DNA of 64,000 nt from Bacillota bacterium (GCA_023393115.1 JAEWMS010000028.1:30860-94859); one strand, 5' to 3'; numbered from the stretch's first letter, positions 53,039 to 62,447 are shown. Notes: generated from the sequence alone by a model not told the origin. Numbers and translations: made by a program.

Positions 53039-54793
53039 CTACTCCTTAGGTATCAATATTCTAACAATACTATATTCCATGTATTTGCTTTCAAAAGACA
53101 GACCGTATTTCTCCCCATAGGTCAATTTTATTCTTTCGTTTATATTCATCAAACCTACACTGCTATATCTCTCTCCTTGGGATTTGTCCTTTTGCAGTAT
53201 TGTTTCGATTCTGTCCTGAGGAATTCCTACTCCATTATCACGAATTTCAATCAGAATGTCATTTTCAACAAGTACTGCACTGATATCTAGAATACCCAAA
53301 CCTTTTTTCCCTTCAAACCCATGCACAATTGAGTTTTCAATTATGGGCTGTAGTGTAAACTTAGGTATCTTACAGGACAACAGTTCACTGTCAATGGAAT
53401 AACTGACCTGTATCAGACCTTTTTTGCGAATCTTCTGAATGGTTATATACTGATCCAGAAGGTTTATTTCATCTTCTATGGTAATATGACTCATAGCCCC
53501 TTTGGAAGTCTCTTTGAGCAATGCACCCAGAGCAGTGGCAGTTTCATATATCCCGTCCGCTTTCTGGATCATAGCCATTACTTTTATAGAATTCAGGGCA
53601 TTATAAACAAAATGTGGGTTTATCTGGCTTTGAAGCACTTTAAATTCCAATTCCTTTTTTGCATTTTCATCGTTTTTCACCTTTATAAGCAGCTGATTGA
53701 TATTAGTGGCAAGCTGGTTTATCCCCTTGCCCAGTTCACCTATTTCATCATTTCCTTCCAGTTCGGGCTCCACATGAAAGTTTCCTTTTGAAATACATTC
53801 CATTCTGTGCATTATTCTCCTTAACGGCTTGGTTAAATTACTGGAAAGGAATATTGTAAACAAACAGCAGACAGTTATTGTTATTCCCAAAATCAAAAAC
53901 GCAATTTTTGTGGCATTTGTGCGCTGTTCTTCTATAAATGAGTAATCTACAAGCTGTACAATCTGATAATTGGAGTATGCCGACTTATGGTAAACAACAA
54001 GTACTTTTTTATCAAAAACGGTAGAATAAAAGCTTTTGTCATTTTGTTCCGGTATTGATATGGATTTGGACAGGTCCTGCCCCAACAATTTATTGTCACT
54101 GGAATAAAGGCATTTGTTTTGCTTGTCCAGTATCAGCAGCATGTCATTGTCAGGAACTTCAAAGTCCTTTATGCTGTTTCTGATTAAATCCGGAGAAACT
54201 CCAATAACTTGCCAGCCAATAGTCTTTCTAGAGTCTGAAAAAATAATTTTTCTTACAAAAGGTATAAAAAATTTATTGTATCTTTCTTTTGCAAGGTTAT
54301 CTTCTATTCCGGCGCAGACAAAGACTTCTGAATTCGCCCCCTTCTGAAACCATGGGGTGGCCTTCATTTTGTCTATATCAATGAAATCGGCTTCAGAATA
54401 CAGCTTCAAATCAACTTTGTTTTTTCCCTCAATTATTACTGAAACCACATATCTCCCAATAGACGAATTTGTTATTCTGCCGTTGATTTCTTTATATGTA
54501 GCGGATACATCATAGTCAAAATTATAATTGGTATCGGAGTAATCTCTTATAAGGAGCTTATCCAGACCCCTATTAAGGTACAGCCAGTCCGACAGGTCTT
54601 GACACTGCTGTATTTGCTTATCAATATTGCTTAATATGTAAGTCAGATTGTTCTGTGTATTATCTATAATATTTTTTTCAAGAAGATTCTTTGTATAATT
54701 CGAGTAATAGAAACTAATGCAGAGCGATACCAAAATAAATACAATACTGAAATATAAGATTAGTTTGTTTTTTAAAGTATAAGGAATTAACAC
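53039..54793 (-). CDS. Sensor histidine kinase, YesM-type
   Basis: 584 aa. Two membrane helices (about 10-30 and 295-320) enclose an extracellular sensor region, then HAMP (about 320-370), a HisKA_7TM-independent His-kinase domain with the YesM phospho-site QSQINPHFVYNALNSIK (His near 395), and a HATPase domain (PIIENSIVHGFEGKKGLG; IEIRDNGVGIP; SVGLMNINERIKLTYG). Start: a GTG at 54793 with GGAGG 8 nt upstream; the TTG at 54808 overlaps that site. Confidence 0.92.
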   Translation of the reverse strand: MLIPYTLKNKLILYFSIVFILVSLCISFYYSNYTKNLLEKNIIDNTQNNLTYILSNIDKQIQQCQDLSDWLYLNRGLDKLLIRDYSDTNYNFDYDVSATYKEINGRITNSSIGRYVVSVIIEGKNKVDLKLYSEADFIDIDKMKATPWFQKGANSEVFVCAGIEDNLAKERYNKFFIPFVRKIIFSDSRKTIGWQVIGVSPDLIRNSIKDFEVPDNDMLLILDKQNKCLYSSDNKLLGQDLSKSISIPEQNDKSFYSTVFDKKVLVVYHKSAYSNYQIVQLVDYSFIEEQRTNATKIAFLILGITITVCCLFTIFLSSNLTKPLRRIMHRMECISKGNFHVEPELEGNDEIGELGKGINQLATNINQLLIKVKNDENAKKELEFKVLQSQINPHFVYNALNSIKVMAMIQKADGIYETATALGALLKETSKGAMSHITIEDEINLLDQYITIQKIRKKGLIQVSYSIDSELLSCKIPKFTLQPIIENSIVHGFEGKKGLGILDISAVLVENDILIEIRDNGVGIPQDRIETILQKDKSQGERYSSVGLMNINERIKLTYGEKYGLSFESKYMEYSIVRILIPKE

Positions 54794-54889
54794 GCTTGAA
54801 ACCTCCAAATAATAGAGTATTCTTTCAATGGTGCAAATTGTAAACTATTTTATGTAAATTTATTATATCATAAATAAGAAGCCGGATAC

Positions 54890-54940
54890 ATTACAAAAAG
54901 ATTTCCAGGATCCGGCATATACTTCCTATCCGGATCTTAG
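54890..54940 (-). terminator. Probable terminator behind the transketolase pair
   Basis: GATCCGG (54909-54915) pairs with CCGGATC (54930-54936); AAGAT and ATCTT arms extend it with an internal loop, and CTTTTTG follows on the minus strand. About 30 nt behind the transketolase stop. Confidence 0.6.
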
Positions 54941-54968
54941 AAACCTTATAGAGCATTGCTTTTGATAA

Positions 54969-55922
54969 CTATTTAAGCTTATGGCTCTTACTCTGCTTTA
55001 CTATTTTTAGAACCCTTTCATAAATTGCATTTTCGTCCAGCAAATACTTGGCTAACAGCTTCTCATAATCACCTGATTCTGCATAGCCGGTTATACCCAT
55101 AATATGTACCGGTACGGGATAATTCTGAGAGAGCACCTCTGAAACGGCACTTCCTAACCCTCCGTAAACACTATGCTCTTCAACAGTCAATACCATACCC
55201 GTCTGCTTAGCACAGCTTATAATCAGCTCCTCATCCAATGGCTTTATAGTATGGATATTCACAATCTGCGCATATATACCATTCTTTTCAAGCATCGTTG
55301 CTGCTATTAATGCCTTTTGGACCATATATCCTGTGGCTATAATAGTGATGTCCGTCCCTTCTTTTATAACAACCCCTTTGCCAAGCTCAAATTTGTAGAA
55401 ATCACCGTAGACAATAGGATTTGCATTCCTGCTCAAACGCATATAAACGGGACCATTGTAATCGCCGCAGGCCAATACTGCCTTCTCGGTCTCAATCTGA
55501 TCGCAGGGAGAAATTATTGTCATATTTGGCAAAGAACGCATACAGGCTATGTCAAAAATAGCCTGGTGGCTTGCCCCATCATAGGAATCCGACAATCCCG
55601 AATAATTTCCTATAAGTTTGACGTTTAGGGAATCATATGAGATCAAGCTGTTGATAGGGTCCAGACCTCTCGTAGTCATAAAAACAGAAAAAGTATTTAC
55701 GAATGTGTTAAAACCGCTAAGAGCGAAGCCCGATGCCATTGCTACCATATTGATTTCAGAAATCCCCACATTGAAATATCTTTCAGGGTACTTATTACCA
55801 AATAGTATGCTTTTCGTGGAATTACCCACGTCAGCTTCCAGTACAATAATATCTTCCCGCATTTCCCCCAGCTTTGCCAATGTATTTCCGTATGCATCCC
55901 TAATTGCAATTTTTTCTGTCAT
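54969..55922 (-). CDS. Transketolase, C-terminal subunit
   Basis: About 317 aa with the pyrimidine-binding and C-terminal domains of a split transketolase (EADVGNSTKSILFG, NVGISEINMVAMASGFALSG, VYMRLSRNANPIV, VLTVEEHSVYGGLGSAV). ATG 55922 has GGAG 7 nt upstream. It follows the N-terminal subunit by about 40 nt. Split transketolases occur both in central metabolism and in sugar-specific loci (for example apulose-4-phosphate transketolase AptAB). Confidence 0.93.
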   Translation of the reverse strand: MTEKIAIRDAYGNTLAKLGEMREDIIVLEADVGNSTKSILFGNKYPERYFNVGISEINMVAMASGFALSGFNTFVNTFSVFMTTRGLDPINSLISYDSLNVKLIGNYSGLSDSYDGASHQAIFDIACMRSLPNMTIISPCDQIETEKAVLACGDYNGPVYMRLSRNANPIVYGDFYKFELGKGVVIKEGTDITIIATGYMVQKALIAATMLEKNGIYAQIVNIHTIKPLDEELIISCAKQTGMVLTVEEHSVYGGLGSAVSEVLSQNYPVPVHIMGITGYAESGDYEKLLAKYLLDENAIYERVLKIVKQSKSHKLK

Positions 55923-55961
55923 ATGAAAACTCCATTCTGCTGTTTTCAATCAGCTCAAAAT

Positions 55962-56792
55962 TTATTGCATGCTCAGCTCTTTTACTGCCATCTGGTATTC
56001 GTTTTCAGTAATGGGCTTCCCATGCCATTGATTTTTCCCCTCCATAAAGGATATTCCCTTACCCTTTACCGTTTCGGCTATAATAATCGTGGGACTACCC
56101 CTGTGCTGTCTTGCCAAATCCAATGCCTCCGACAAAGCTACAATATCATGCCCGTCAACAGTGATAACATTCCAGCCGAAGGAGGACCATTTGGCCTGTA
56201 CATCACCAAGAGACATTATTTCCTGTATTGTTCCGTCCAGTTGAACTCCGTTATGGTCAAGAATTGCAACCAGATTATCGACCCTGTATTTACTGGCACT
56301 CATGGCGGCTTCCCAAATAATGCCTTCCTGAATTTCTCCGTCGCCCAGCAACACATACACATGACTGGTTTTTTTATTTAGCCTGTCACTCAGCGCCATA
56401 CCGACACCTGCTGAAAGTCCCAGTCCTAAAGACCCTGTAGAAAGCTCTATTCCGGGCGTTTTATGATAGCAGGGATGCCCTTGCAAATGGCTGTTTATCT
56501 GCCTTAATGTGTCCAGATCTTCAAGCTTGAAATATCCCCGATGTGCCATATTTATGTAGAGCATCGGCGCAGCATGTCCTTTGGATAAAATGAGACGATC
56601 CCTGCCATCCATTTTTGTATTAGTCGGATCAATATTCATTTTTTCAAAGAACAGTAATGTTAATATTTCTGTACAGGATAAGGAGCCACCCGGATGCCCT
56701 GTTTGAATTGAAAATAAAATATCTATAAGCTGTCTTCTGAATCTTTTGCATAACGCGGACAATTCTTCTATTCTCATTAATGATAGTGACAT
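55962..56792 (-). CDS. Transketolase, N-terminal (TPP-binding) subunit
   Basis: 276 aa. TPP motif GDGEIQEG ... AILDHNGVQLDG (about 155-190), SKGHAAPMLY near 70, and GHPGGSLSCTEIL near 30, all as in the N-terminal half of transketolase. It starts 16 nt after the glycosidase stop, so the two are probably one transcript. Confidence 0.94.
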   Translation of the reverse strand: MSLSLMRIEELSALCKRFRRQLIDILFSIQTGHPGGSLSCTEILTLLFFEKMNIDPTNTKMDGRDRLILSKGHAAPMLYINMAHRGYFKLEDLDTLRQINSHLQGHPCYHKTPGIELSTGSLGLGLSAGVGMALSDRLNKKTSHVYVLLGDGEIQEGIIWEAAMSASKYRVDNLVAILDHNGVQLDGTIQEIMSLGDVQAKWSSFGWNVITVDGHDIVALSEALDLARQHRGSPTIIIAETVKGKGISFMEGKNQWHGKPITENEYQMAVKELSMQ

Positions 56793-56807
56793 ATACTGAT
56801 TGCCTCC

Positions 56808-58562
56808 TTATAATTCTTCGAGGTACAGGCCCCAATCACCATCACCGGGAAACTCAGGCAGAATTATACGTCCCATGTTATCAGCGCAGATTGTTCCAGT
56901 TACCCTTCTGTCGGCCTTCCATTCACCTGTGATAGGATTAAACCACTCAATGCAGTACGGTGCATTTGGCTTCAACCCCCGGACTGTACCCTGAAGGCAT
57001 TTATGCTCAAAATAAAACAGCAGTATGTCTCTTTTGGCAGTAGCTGCACAGTATGCCCAGCCTGTGTAACCGTCAATCCCACCCGACTTGTTGGGAGTTA
57101 TCAGTTCTGAATTTGGTATCAGGTCAACATATCTGGCACCTGCACGATCCACAAACCTTTTCAGATTGTATACAAGCGCACCGGAACGGTACTCCAGGAC
57201 TTCCCACATCTTATACTTTGCATTGTTTTCAATATCACTTCCCCACATACCTTCAATCCCATATATATATCCACCCAATCCTCCGGACAAAAAGCTTCCG
57301 TACATACCCGAACGACAGTTGAACTCAGCCTCGATACTTCCTGTGGCAGGATTGTCATCGGGAAATCCCGGATAATACGGTTCACCATTGATGGCAGGTC
57401 TGGCAGGTTCAGAATGGAATATTTCCGTCAGATACCAGTAATGGTCATGCTCCCTCCAGTTTCCGATCTGATGAAAGGTCAGCCAGCGATTCTCCTCAGG
57501 ACCTCCGAAATTACACAGGGTTGAGGGAGCCGAATTAGTACCCAGTAATGTTCCGAAAGGTGGGTGGCCGTATTTGTCAATAACCATGTTGGCAGGCTCG
57601 TTATACTCTCTGGGGAGGATTGAGTTTCCGATATAGTCAAAATGTATCGGACTGAACAGGCAGTTGTTTGCCTGGTACCTGGAAAATATGTACTGTATGT
57701 ACCTTACATATGAATCCGGCCATCCGCCGTAGCGTTTCCAGACCTGGCTCACATCCCTCCTTATTACTTCCAGAAACACCGTAAAGCCCTGCTCATTAAG
57801 ATAATCAATCTTACGATCCAGATATTTGAAGTATTCGGGATTGATTTTATCAAAGTCAGGCACTACATTTTCATAGCCTTTAACTTTTCCAGGGAACAGG
57901 AACGGCCTGCCGCCTTCATTGTGCATATCCTTTGCACTCCCTGAATCAGTGTCCATCCATGCGGCACGTATACTTGTTTCAAATTCATCCTTCATTTTTA
58001 TTTTGGGAGGCAGTCCGTCATTTGCCCAGGTGGGATGGCCAGCCAGCATGGCGATACAGTTATAGCCCTGCCTTTTCCGGTAAAGCACCATGTCCTTAAA
58101 ACCCATATCCGGCCCAACCGGGCGTTCAATATCATCTTCATACCAGCGATAACGGTAAGTAGGTGCAGACCACCAGGTATCTCCCAACATAAAGTACGGA
58201 GTTTTATCATAATACTGGAAACCATGTCCATTGTCGGTTGCCACAATAATTCCTCTACGGCATGGATTAAGCCTTTTCTCCTCTTCACTCCAGTCTACTG
58301 CTACTATACTGCCCTTACTCCCGTTAAGCCCCTGATCATCCGTATTCGAGCCGGAGCACCAGTTCCATTTGCCTGCCTTCATGGGTGTAAGCCTTACTTT
58401 AAAGGTTTTCCCCCCATCCCAGAAGCCATAAACTTTTCTACAGAAATCAGGCCCTTCAAGCATTACCCATACTTCAACCTCGCAATACGGATTTATATAA
58501 TCGTTTTTTGCCTGTAATTCAATCTCTACCTTATCCCATACATGTACCCTGGATTCCTTCAT
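56808..58562 (-). CDS. DUF5060/DUF4038 glycoside hydrolase-like protein (apiosidase-like)
   Basis: About 584 aa. An N-terminal immunoglobulin-like DUF5060 domain (about 5-90: VHVWDKVEIELQAK..., LTPMKAGKWNW) precedes a DUF4038 TIM barrel (YFMLGDTWWSAPTYRYRW near 130; FLEVIRRDVSQVWKRYGGW near 275; ILPREYNEPAN; PAINGEPYYPG with a likely catalytic Glu) and a C-terminal beta domain (about 505-584). DUF4038 members include GH140 apiosidases. There is no signal peptide, so it should act in the cytoplasm on an imported glycoside. ATG 58562 with GGAGGAG upstream; a GTG at 58568 is the alternative. Confidence 0.85.
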   Translation of the reverse strand: MKESRVHVWDKVEIELQAKNDYINPYCEVEVWVMLEGPDFCRKVYGFWDGGKTFKVRLTPMKAGKWNWCSGSNTDDQGLNGSKGSIVAVDWSEEEKRLNPCRRGIIVATDNGHGFQYYDKTPYFMLGDTWWSAPTYRYRWYEDDIERPVGPDMGFKDMVLYRKRQGYNCIAMLAGHPTWANDGLPPKIKMKDEFETSIRAAWMDTDSGSAKDMHNEGGRPFLFPGKVKGYENVVPDFDKINPEYFKYLDRKIDYLNEQGFTVFLEVIRRDVSQVWKRYGGWPDSYVRYIQYIFSRYQANNCLFSPIHFDYIGNSILPREYNEPANMVIDKYGHPPFGTLLGTNSAPSTLCNFGGPEENRWLTFHQIGNWREHDHYWYLTEIFHSEPARPAINGEPYYPGFPDDNPATGSIEAEFNCRSGMYGSFLSGGLGGYIYGIEGMWGSDIENNAKYKMWEVLEYRSGALVYNLKRFVDRAGARYVDLIPNSELITPNKSGGIDGYTGWAYCAATAKRDILLFYFEHKCLQGTVRGLKPNAPYCIEWFNPITGEWKADRRVTGTICADNMGRIILPEFPGDGDWGLYLEEL

Positions 58563-58599
58563 TTTCACCTGCTCCTCCCGATAAATTTGATAAATATTT

Positions 58600-58651
58600 T
58601 ATACATAGTTGATAAAATAGTTAATAAATAGTTGAAAAATCGTTGGAAAAT
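58600..58651. promoter_or_regulatory. Phased short direct repeats upstream of the glycosidase gene
   Basis: AGTTGATAAA, AGTTAATAAA, AGTTGAAAAA and CGTTGGAAAA start at 58607, 58619, 58630 and 58641, spaced 11-12 nt, about one DNA turn. They lie 45-90 nt upstream of the glycosidase start. They may be activator half-sites or simply AT-rich sequence. Confidence 0.35.
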
Positions 58652-58691
58652 ACTTATATATAATTGGTAAACTAAAAAACATCACTGACTG

Positions 58692-59069
58692 CTAAAACAT
58701 ACTTTCATTATATAAAATATAGTCATCGGAAGAAGTTTTAGCTGAGAAAACCGAGGCTGTTACGAGCATTTCCTTTCCCATATTCCTAACCTGATGCCTG
58801 GAATTGGCGGGGAAAAATACAGCATCCCCTTTTACAAAATCTACAAGCTCTCCGTCAATCCAGGCTTGCCCCTGTCCTTCAACAATGTATATAACTTCTT
58901 CAATGTTCCTATGAGCATGCAGCGGTTTTACTACAGCTTCTGGAAAGCAGTGCATTATGGCTATACTCATTTGCTCCGCTCCGACAGTCTTGTCGGTTAT
59001 TATCCATCTGAGATCCCTTCCTTCAAGGTGTGCAGGTTCAACATCCTTTAAAGAAACTTTTTTTTTCAT
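58692..59069 (-). CDS. Cupin domain protein
   Basis: 125 aa, one cupin barrel: motif 1 KPLHAHRNIEEVIYIVEGQG (His-His-Glu positions) and motif 2 GDAVFFPANSRHQVRN. Function unknown; small cupins next to sugar loci can be isomerases, dioxygenases or sugar sensors. It precedes the glycosidase and transketolase genes on the same strand. Confidence 0.85.
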   Translation of the reverse strand: MKKKVSLKDVEPAHLEGRDLRWIITDKTVGAEQMSIAIMHCFPEAVVKPLHAHRNIEEVIYIVEGQGQAWIDGELVDFVKGDAVFFPANSRHQVRNMGKEMLVTASVFSAKTSSDDYILYNESMF

Positions 59070-59486
59070 TCCGGCTCCCCCTTCATGGTTATGTTTATAA
59101 AGTTTGCTTATTACAACTCATAGAGTCTTAGGTCCCCACCTTTAGAGGTGCGGTACGCCCATTATCTCCTCGTTATAAAGCCTCGTTATAAATTGAGTAT
59201 AATTAATAAATCAGATGAGATACAGAAACTACTTTAAGAAACTGTTATCAATTTTAATCTATATGTTTTTAGAGATTTTAATGATGAAAAAGTATATAAC
59301 TATTTTTAGAAATTCATAACTTTCTTAATATTGGATGATTACTGATACAGAAAATGGCTAAAGAAAATCCATTTTGATTCCCTATTAATTTGTAGAAATA
59401 ACGTGTGAAGCAAAAATAACCGGATGCCAGAAAATTCCGGCATCCGGTTATTAAAATCGAATTTAGTTTGAATGGTACAAGTTCAA
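59070..59486. other. Intergenic region upstream of the cupin gene
   Basis: 417 nt without a gene. From the right: terminator of the acyl-CoA synthetase gene (59415-59452), about 200 nt AT-rich sequence, a tandem direct repeat CCTCGTTATAAA (59168-59179 and 59181-59192), and a GC-richer patch with ACCTTTAGAGGT (59138-59149). The repeat sits 100-120 nt upstream of the cupin start, where a regulator of the locus could bind. Confidence 0.45.
59411..59452 (-). terminator. Terminator of the acyl-CoA synthetase gene
   Basis: AATAACCGGATGCC (59415-59428) pairs perfectly with GGCATCCGGTTATT (59439-59452); 10-nt loop, minus-strand tail TTTTTG. About 35 nt behind the stop. Confidence 0.85.
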
Positions 59487-61205
59487 CTATCCTCCTATAT
59501 TCTCGGGATTAAAGCGTTTAATTTTCTTTGTTGTGGTTTTAATGAATTCGCTTTCACGCAGAGTGAATTTTCTAATCCGTCTGTACAAAGGAAGATCTTT
59601 GTTGATATTCTTTACAATATCGCTGAACAGGTTCATAAGCTCGTCCTTAGATAAACTTATGTCTTTAAATTTTTCCTTTATATATTCAAGATCCGGTAAT
59701 ATTTGTGCATGTATTTGTGTTTCACCTGTGATTTTATCAACTTCCCCGGAAACTATTGACTCTTGTACACAGGGACTCTTGTTAATAGAAGCTTCAAGTT
59801 CTTCAGGATAAACATTTTTTCCGTTGTTGGTAATAATTACGTTTTTACTTCTTCCCGTAATGTATAAGTATCCTGATTTGTCTACAGTTCCAAGATCACC
59901 TGTATAGAACCAGCCATCCTTAATGGTTTTACAGGTCTCTACTTCATCATTATAGTACCCCAACATGACATTCTCACCTTTAACAATGATTTCACCAATA
60001 CCGTTCTCATCAGGCTTGTCTATTCTTACCTCAACTCCCGGCAGCGGTTTACCAACGCTGTTGTCTTTATACTGGTAATCTCTGTTACCGGTTACCAGAG
60101 GGGCACATTCTGTCAGACCATAGCCCTGCAAGACCTTTATACCCATTCTGCGGAACCCCTTGGATACAGTAGGGTCAACTGCTGCGGCACCTGTTAAAAT
60201 GAGCCTTAGCCTTCCACCCACATTGTCATGTATCTGCTTAAAAACTTTTTTGGTAATATCTATATGGAAAATATAATTCAATAAGGTAGTTATAAATAGA
60301 GCTACCCTTAACTTGAGTCTTCCAAATTTCTGTTTTGCCGCCTGTGCCCAAATCTTCTTATACAGATTTTCCAGAATGAGCGGTACAACAACAAGTATTG
60401 TAGGTTTTACCTCCTTCAGGTTTTTGGCAATATATTTCAACCCTTCATTGAAGGATATTGTTGCACCTGAGTATATGAAGGCTAAAAAACCTATGGTACA
60501 TTCATATGTGTGATGCATAGGAAGAATTGAAAGTGAAGTATCATTAGTATCGACAAGAACCGTTGAACGCACAGATACTACATTTGAGCAGATATTTCTA
60601 TGACTGAGCATAACTCCTTTTGCAATACCTGTCGTACCGGAGGTGAAAAGTAATGCAGCCAACGAATTATCCTCTACCATGGCATTAATATAATTCTGCT
60701 GACCTGAAGCTATGAGCTCCTCTCCCATATCAAGCAGTCTTCTGAAGGACAAATAAAATTCATTGTCTTCAACGGCATCCATATTAATAAAATGTTTAAC
60801 CGATAATCCCATGGATGACAGCTTTTGCATATGCTCGCTGTGTTTACCAGAATAAATTATTGCATCTGCATTACATCTACGTAGTATATTTTCGATTTCA
60901 GTAATATTCAGTTCCCTGTCTATGGGAACAGCTATGCCTGTTCCGCCGACTGTTGCCATATATGAAACACACCATTCGTATCTATTCTCTCCGATAACGC
61001 CTATACATTTATCCTTGAGACCAAGGTGATGCAGCGCTGTACCGAAAGCATCAACATCAGCTTTAAACTGTGCATAGCTTATACTTTCCTCTGTTCCATT
61101 TTTGGTTAAAAGGAAAGCTGTCTTTTGTCCATATAGATCAGCACTTTGATTGAGCATATCCTTCAAGGTTGTTACATTTCTTACATTATATGGTGTATGT
61201 TTCAC
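59487..61205 (-). CDS. AMP-dependent acyl-CoA synthetase (long-chain fatty acid ligase type)
   Basis: 572 aa of the ANL superfamily: P-loop LLFTSGTTGIAKGVMLSHRN (about 185-205), GYGLTECAPLV, WFYTGDLG, YITGRSKNVI and the C-terminal catalytic lysine in FIKTTTKKIKR. Activates a carboxylic acid to its CoA thioester; the N-terminus fits long-chain fatty acid ligases. Starts with GTG 8 nt after AGGAG. It stands alone between terminators, so a link with the neighbouring catabolic locus is unproven. Confidence 0.9.
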   Translation of the reverse strand: MKHTPYNVRNVTTLKDMLNQSADLYGQKTAFLLTKNGTEESISYAQFKADVDAFGTALHHLGLKDKCIGVIGENRYEWCVSYMATVGGTGIAVPIDRELNITEIENILRRCNADAIIYSGKHSEHMQKLSSMGLSVKHFINMDAVEDNEFYLSFRRLLDMGEELIASGQQNYINAMVEDNSLAALLFTSGTTGIAKGVMLSHRNICSNVVSVRSTVLVDTNDTSLSILPMHHTYECTIGFLAFIYSGATISFNEGLKYIAKNLKEVKPTILVVVPLILENLYKKIWAQAAKQKFGRLKLRVALFITTLLNYIFHIDITKKVFKQIHDNVGGRLRLILTGAAAVDPTVSKGFRRMGIKVLQGYGLTECAPLVTGNRDYQYKDNSVGKPLPGVEVRIDKPDENGIGEIIVKGENVMLGYYNDEVETCKTIKDGWFYTGDLGTVDKSGYLYITGRSKNVIITNNGKNVYPEELEASINKSPCVQESIVSGEVDKITGETQIHAQILPDLEYIKEKFKDISLSKDELMNLFSDIVKNINKDLPLYRRIRKFTLRESEFIKTTTKKIKRFNPENIGG

Positions 61206-61334
61206 GCTATTTGCTCCTAATCGACATAAATATTGTTACAGTATATCTGAACTATATCATATCAATACATATCAGGCAATGAATGGCGTAAAAATTTTAT
61301 TAATTTATCCTATTTTTATTGTTTATTTACTAAA

Positions 61335-62447
61335 TTATTTATCACTCAGAATAACCTTTCCTGTTATTACGCCGTCAGCATCCCTGGAAAACTGAATAGC
61401 CGAAAGCTTATCATCCACTTCTCCTATTGACACATTCAATGATTCACTAACCTGATCTTTATCGAATAATTGCTCTATCGAATAAGATACCTTTTTGCCC
61501 TCATATTCATAACATACATTACCAGTTTCATCATATGTAACCTCTTTTATTGATTCGGGAATAATAATTCCTTTTTCAATTATATGGGTTTCTTCTTCTG
61601 AGCCTGAAATCGCTTTTTCAGTTGAATCTGACGAAGGCTCCAGCAGCTCTTTTAGATATTTCTCTGCCTTTTCGTGGTCAGCTTTTTTTATATCCAGCGG
61701 CAGATCAAACAACACATTAACCCCAGCAAAATCGGGTTTCGGAGTAATCTCACCGGTTTTCTCATCAAATTTATATGCGTTAATATCAAAGAATGAAGTA
61801 GTACTAACACAAAGATAAAGTCCCCTGTCTGCAAATATTTCTATTCCATCGCATTCTATCAGTCTGTACATAACTCCGTCGACGACACACTCTTGATAGC
61901 CTCCGTTCATTGAAGCTATATTGACCTGCCAGGGTTTTTGGCCTTTTATAAGGGGAGACACAAAAAACGGAGGATTTCCATATTCTTCATCCGATGTATG
62001 AGGCATTTTACTGCCGTCCTCTTTGGCTACTGAGACCACTGCATAGGTTCTCTCGGGATGAATATCCTGTACCGAGCTTGTCAAGTCACTTAAGTCTTTT
62101 CCTGATGTTATTCCCAGCAGCGTAATACTATAACCATCTTCAATAATTGATTTGTTTATTTCTACTGCGCCTTTTGCTTCAAAGGCTTTCGATAGTTTTT
62201 GATCTCCAAAATGTTCAGCAACCTGTTTCGGGTTAAGCAGCTGCCATGCTGCCAGAGCGGTCGCTGACATTGCAAGGGTAATAGCGGCAGCAATAAATAC
62301 CGCGACTGTCTTTCTTTTGAATACAGCTTTCATATTATTATTCTCCTTATACCGGTTAAGTATTTTTTGATTTAACTCTTCACCGGGTTCGACTGATGAG
62401 GAGAGAGCCTGTTTTAAAATATCATTAAACTTCTCATATTTTTGCAT
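61335..62447 (-). CDS. Membrane-anchored anti-sigma-like protein
   Basis: 370 aa. A cytoplasmic N-terminal segment of about 45 residues (KYEKFNDILKQALSSSVEPG), one membrane helix (about 49-68, VAVFIAAAITLAMSATALAAW), and a large extracytoplasmic domain. This is the layout of DUF4179-type anti-sigma factors encoded right behind ECF sigma genes. Its gene overlaps the sigma gene end by about 14 nt, implying coupled translation. ATG 62447 or TTG 62456 could be the start; both follow GGAGGTGGAG. I see no recognised ligand domain. Confidence 0.8.
   Translation of the reverse strand: MQKYEKFNDILKQALSSSVEPGEELNQKILNRYKENNNMKAVFKRKTVAVFIAAAITLAMSATALAAWQLLNPKQVAEHFGDQKLSKAFEAKGAVEINKSIIEDGYSITLLGITSGKDLSDLTSSVQDIHPERTYAVVSVAKEDGSKMPHTSDEEYGNPPFFVSPLIKGQKPWQVNIASMNGGYQECVVDGVMYRLIECDGIEIFADRGLYLCVSTTSFFDINAYKFDEKTGEITPKPDFAGVNVLFDLPLDIKKADHEKAEKYLKELLEPSSDSTEKAISGSEEETHIIEKGIIIPESIKEVTYDETGNVCYEYEGKKVSYSIEQLFDKDQVSESLNVSIGEVDDKLSAIQFSRDADGVITGKVILSDK

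Noticed and set aside
59487..61205. Assigning the acyl-CoA synthetase to the HMG-CoA pathway
   Set aside because: It is bounded by its own terminator and resembles long-chain fatty acid ligases; adjacency alone is not enough.
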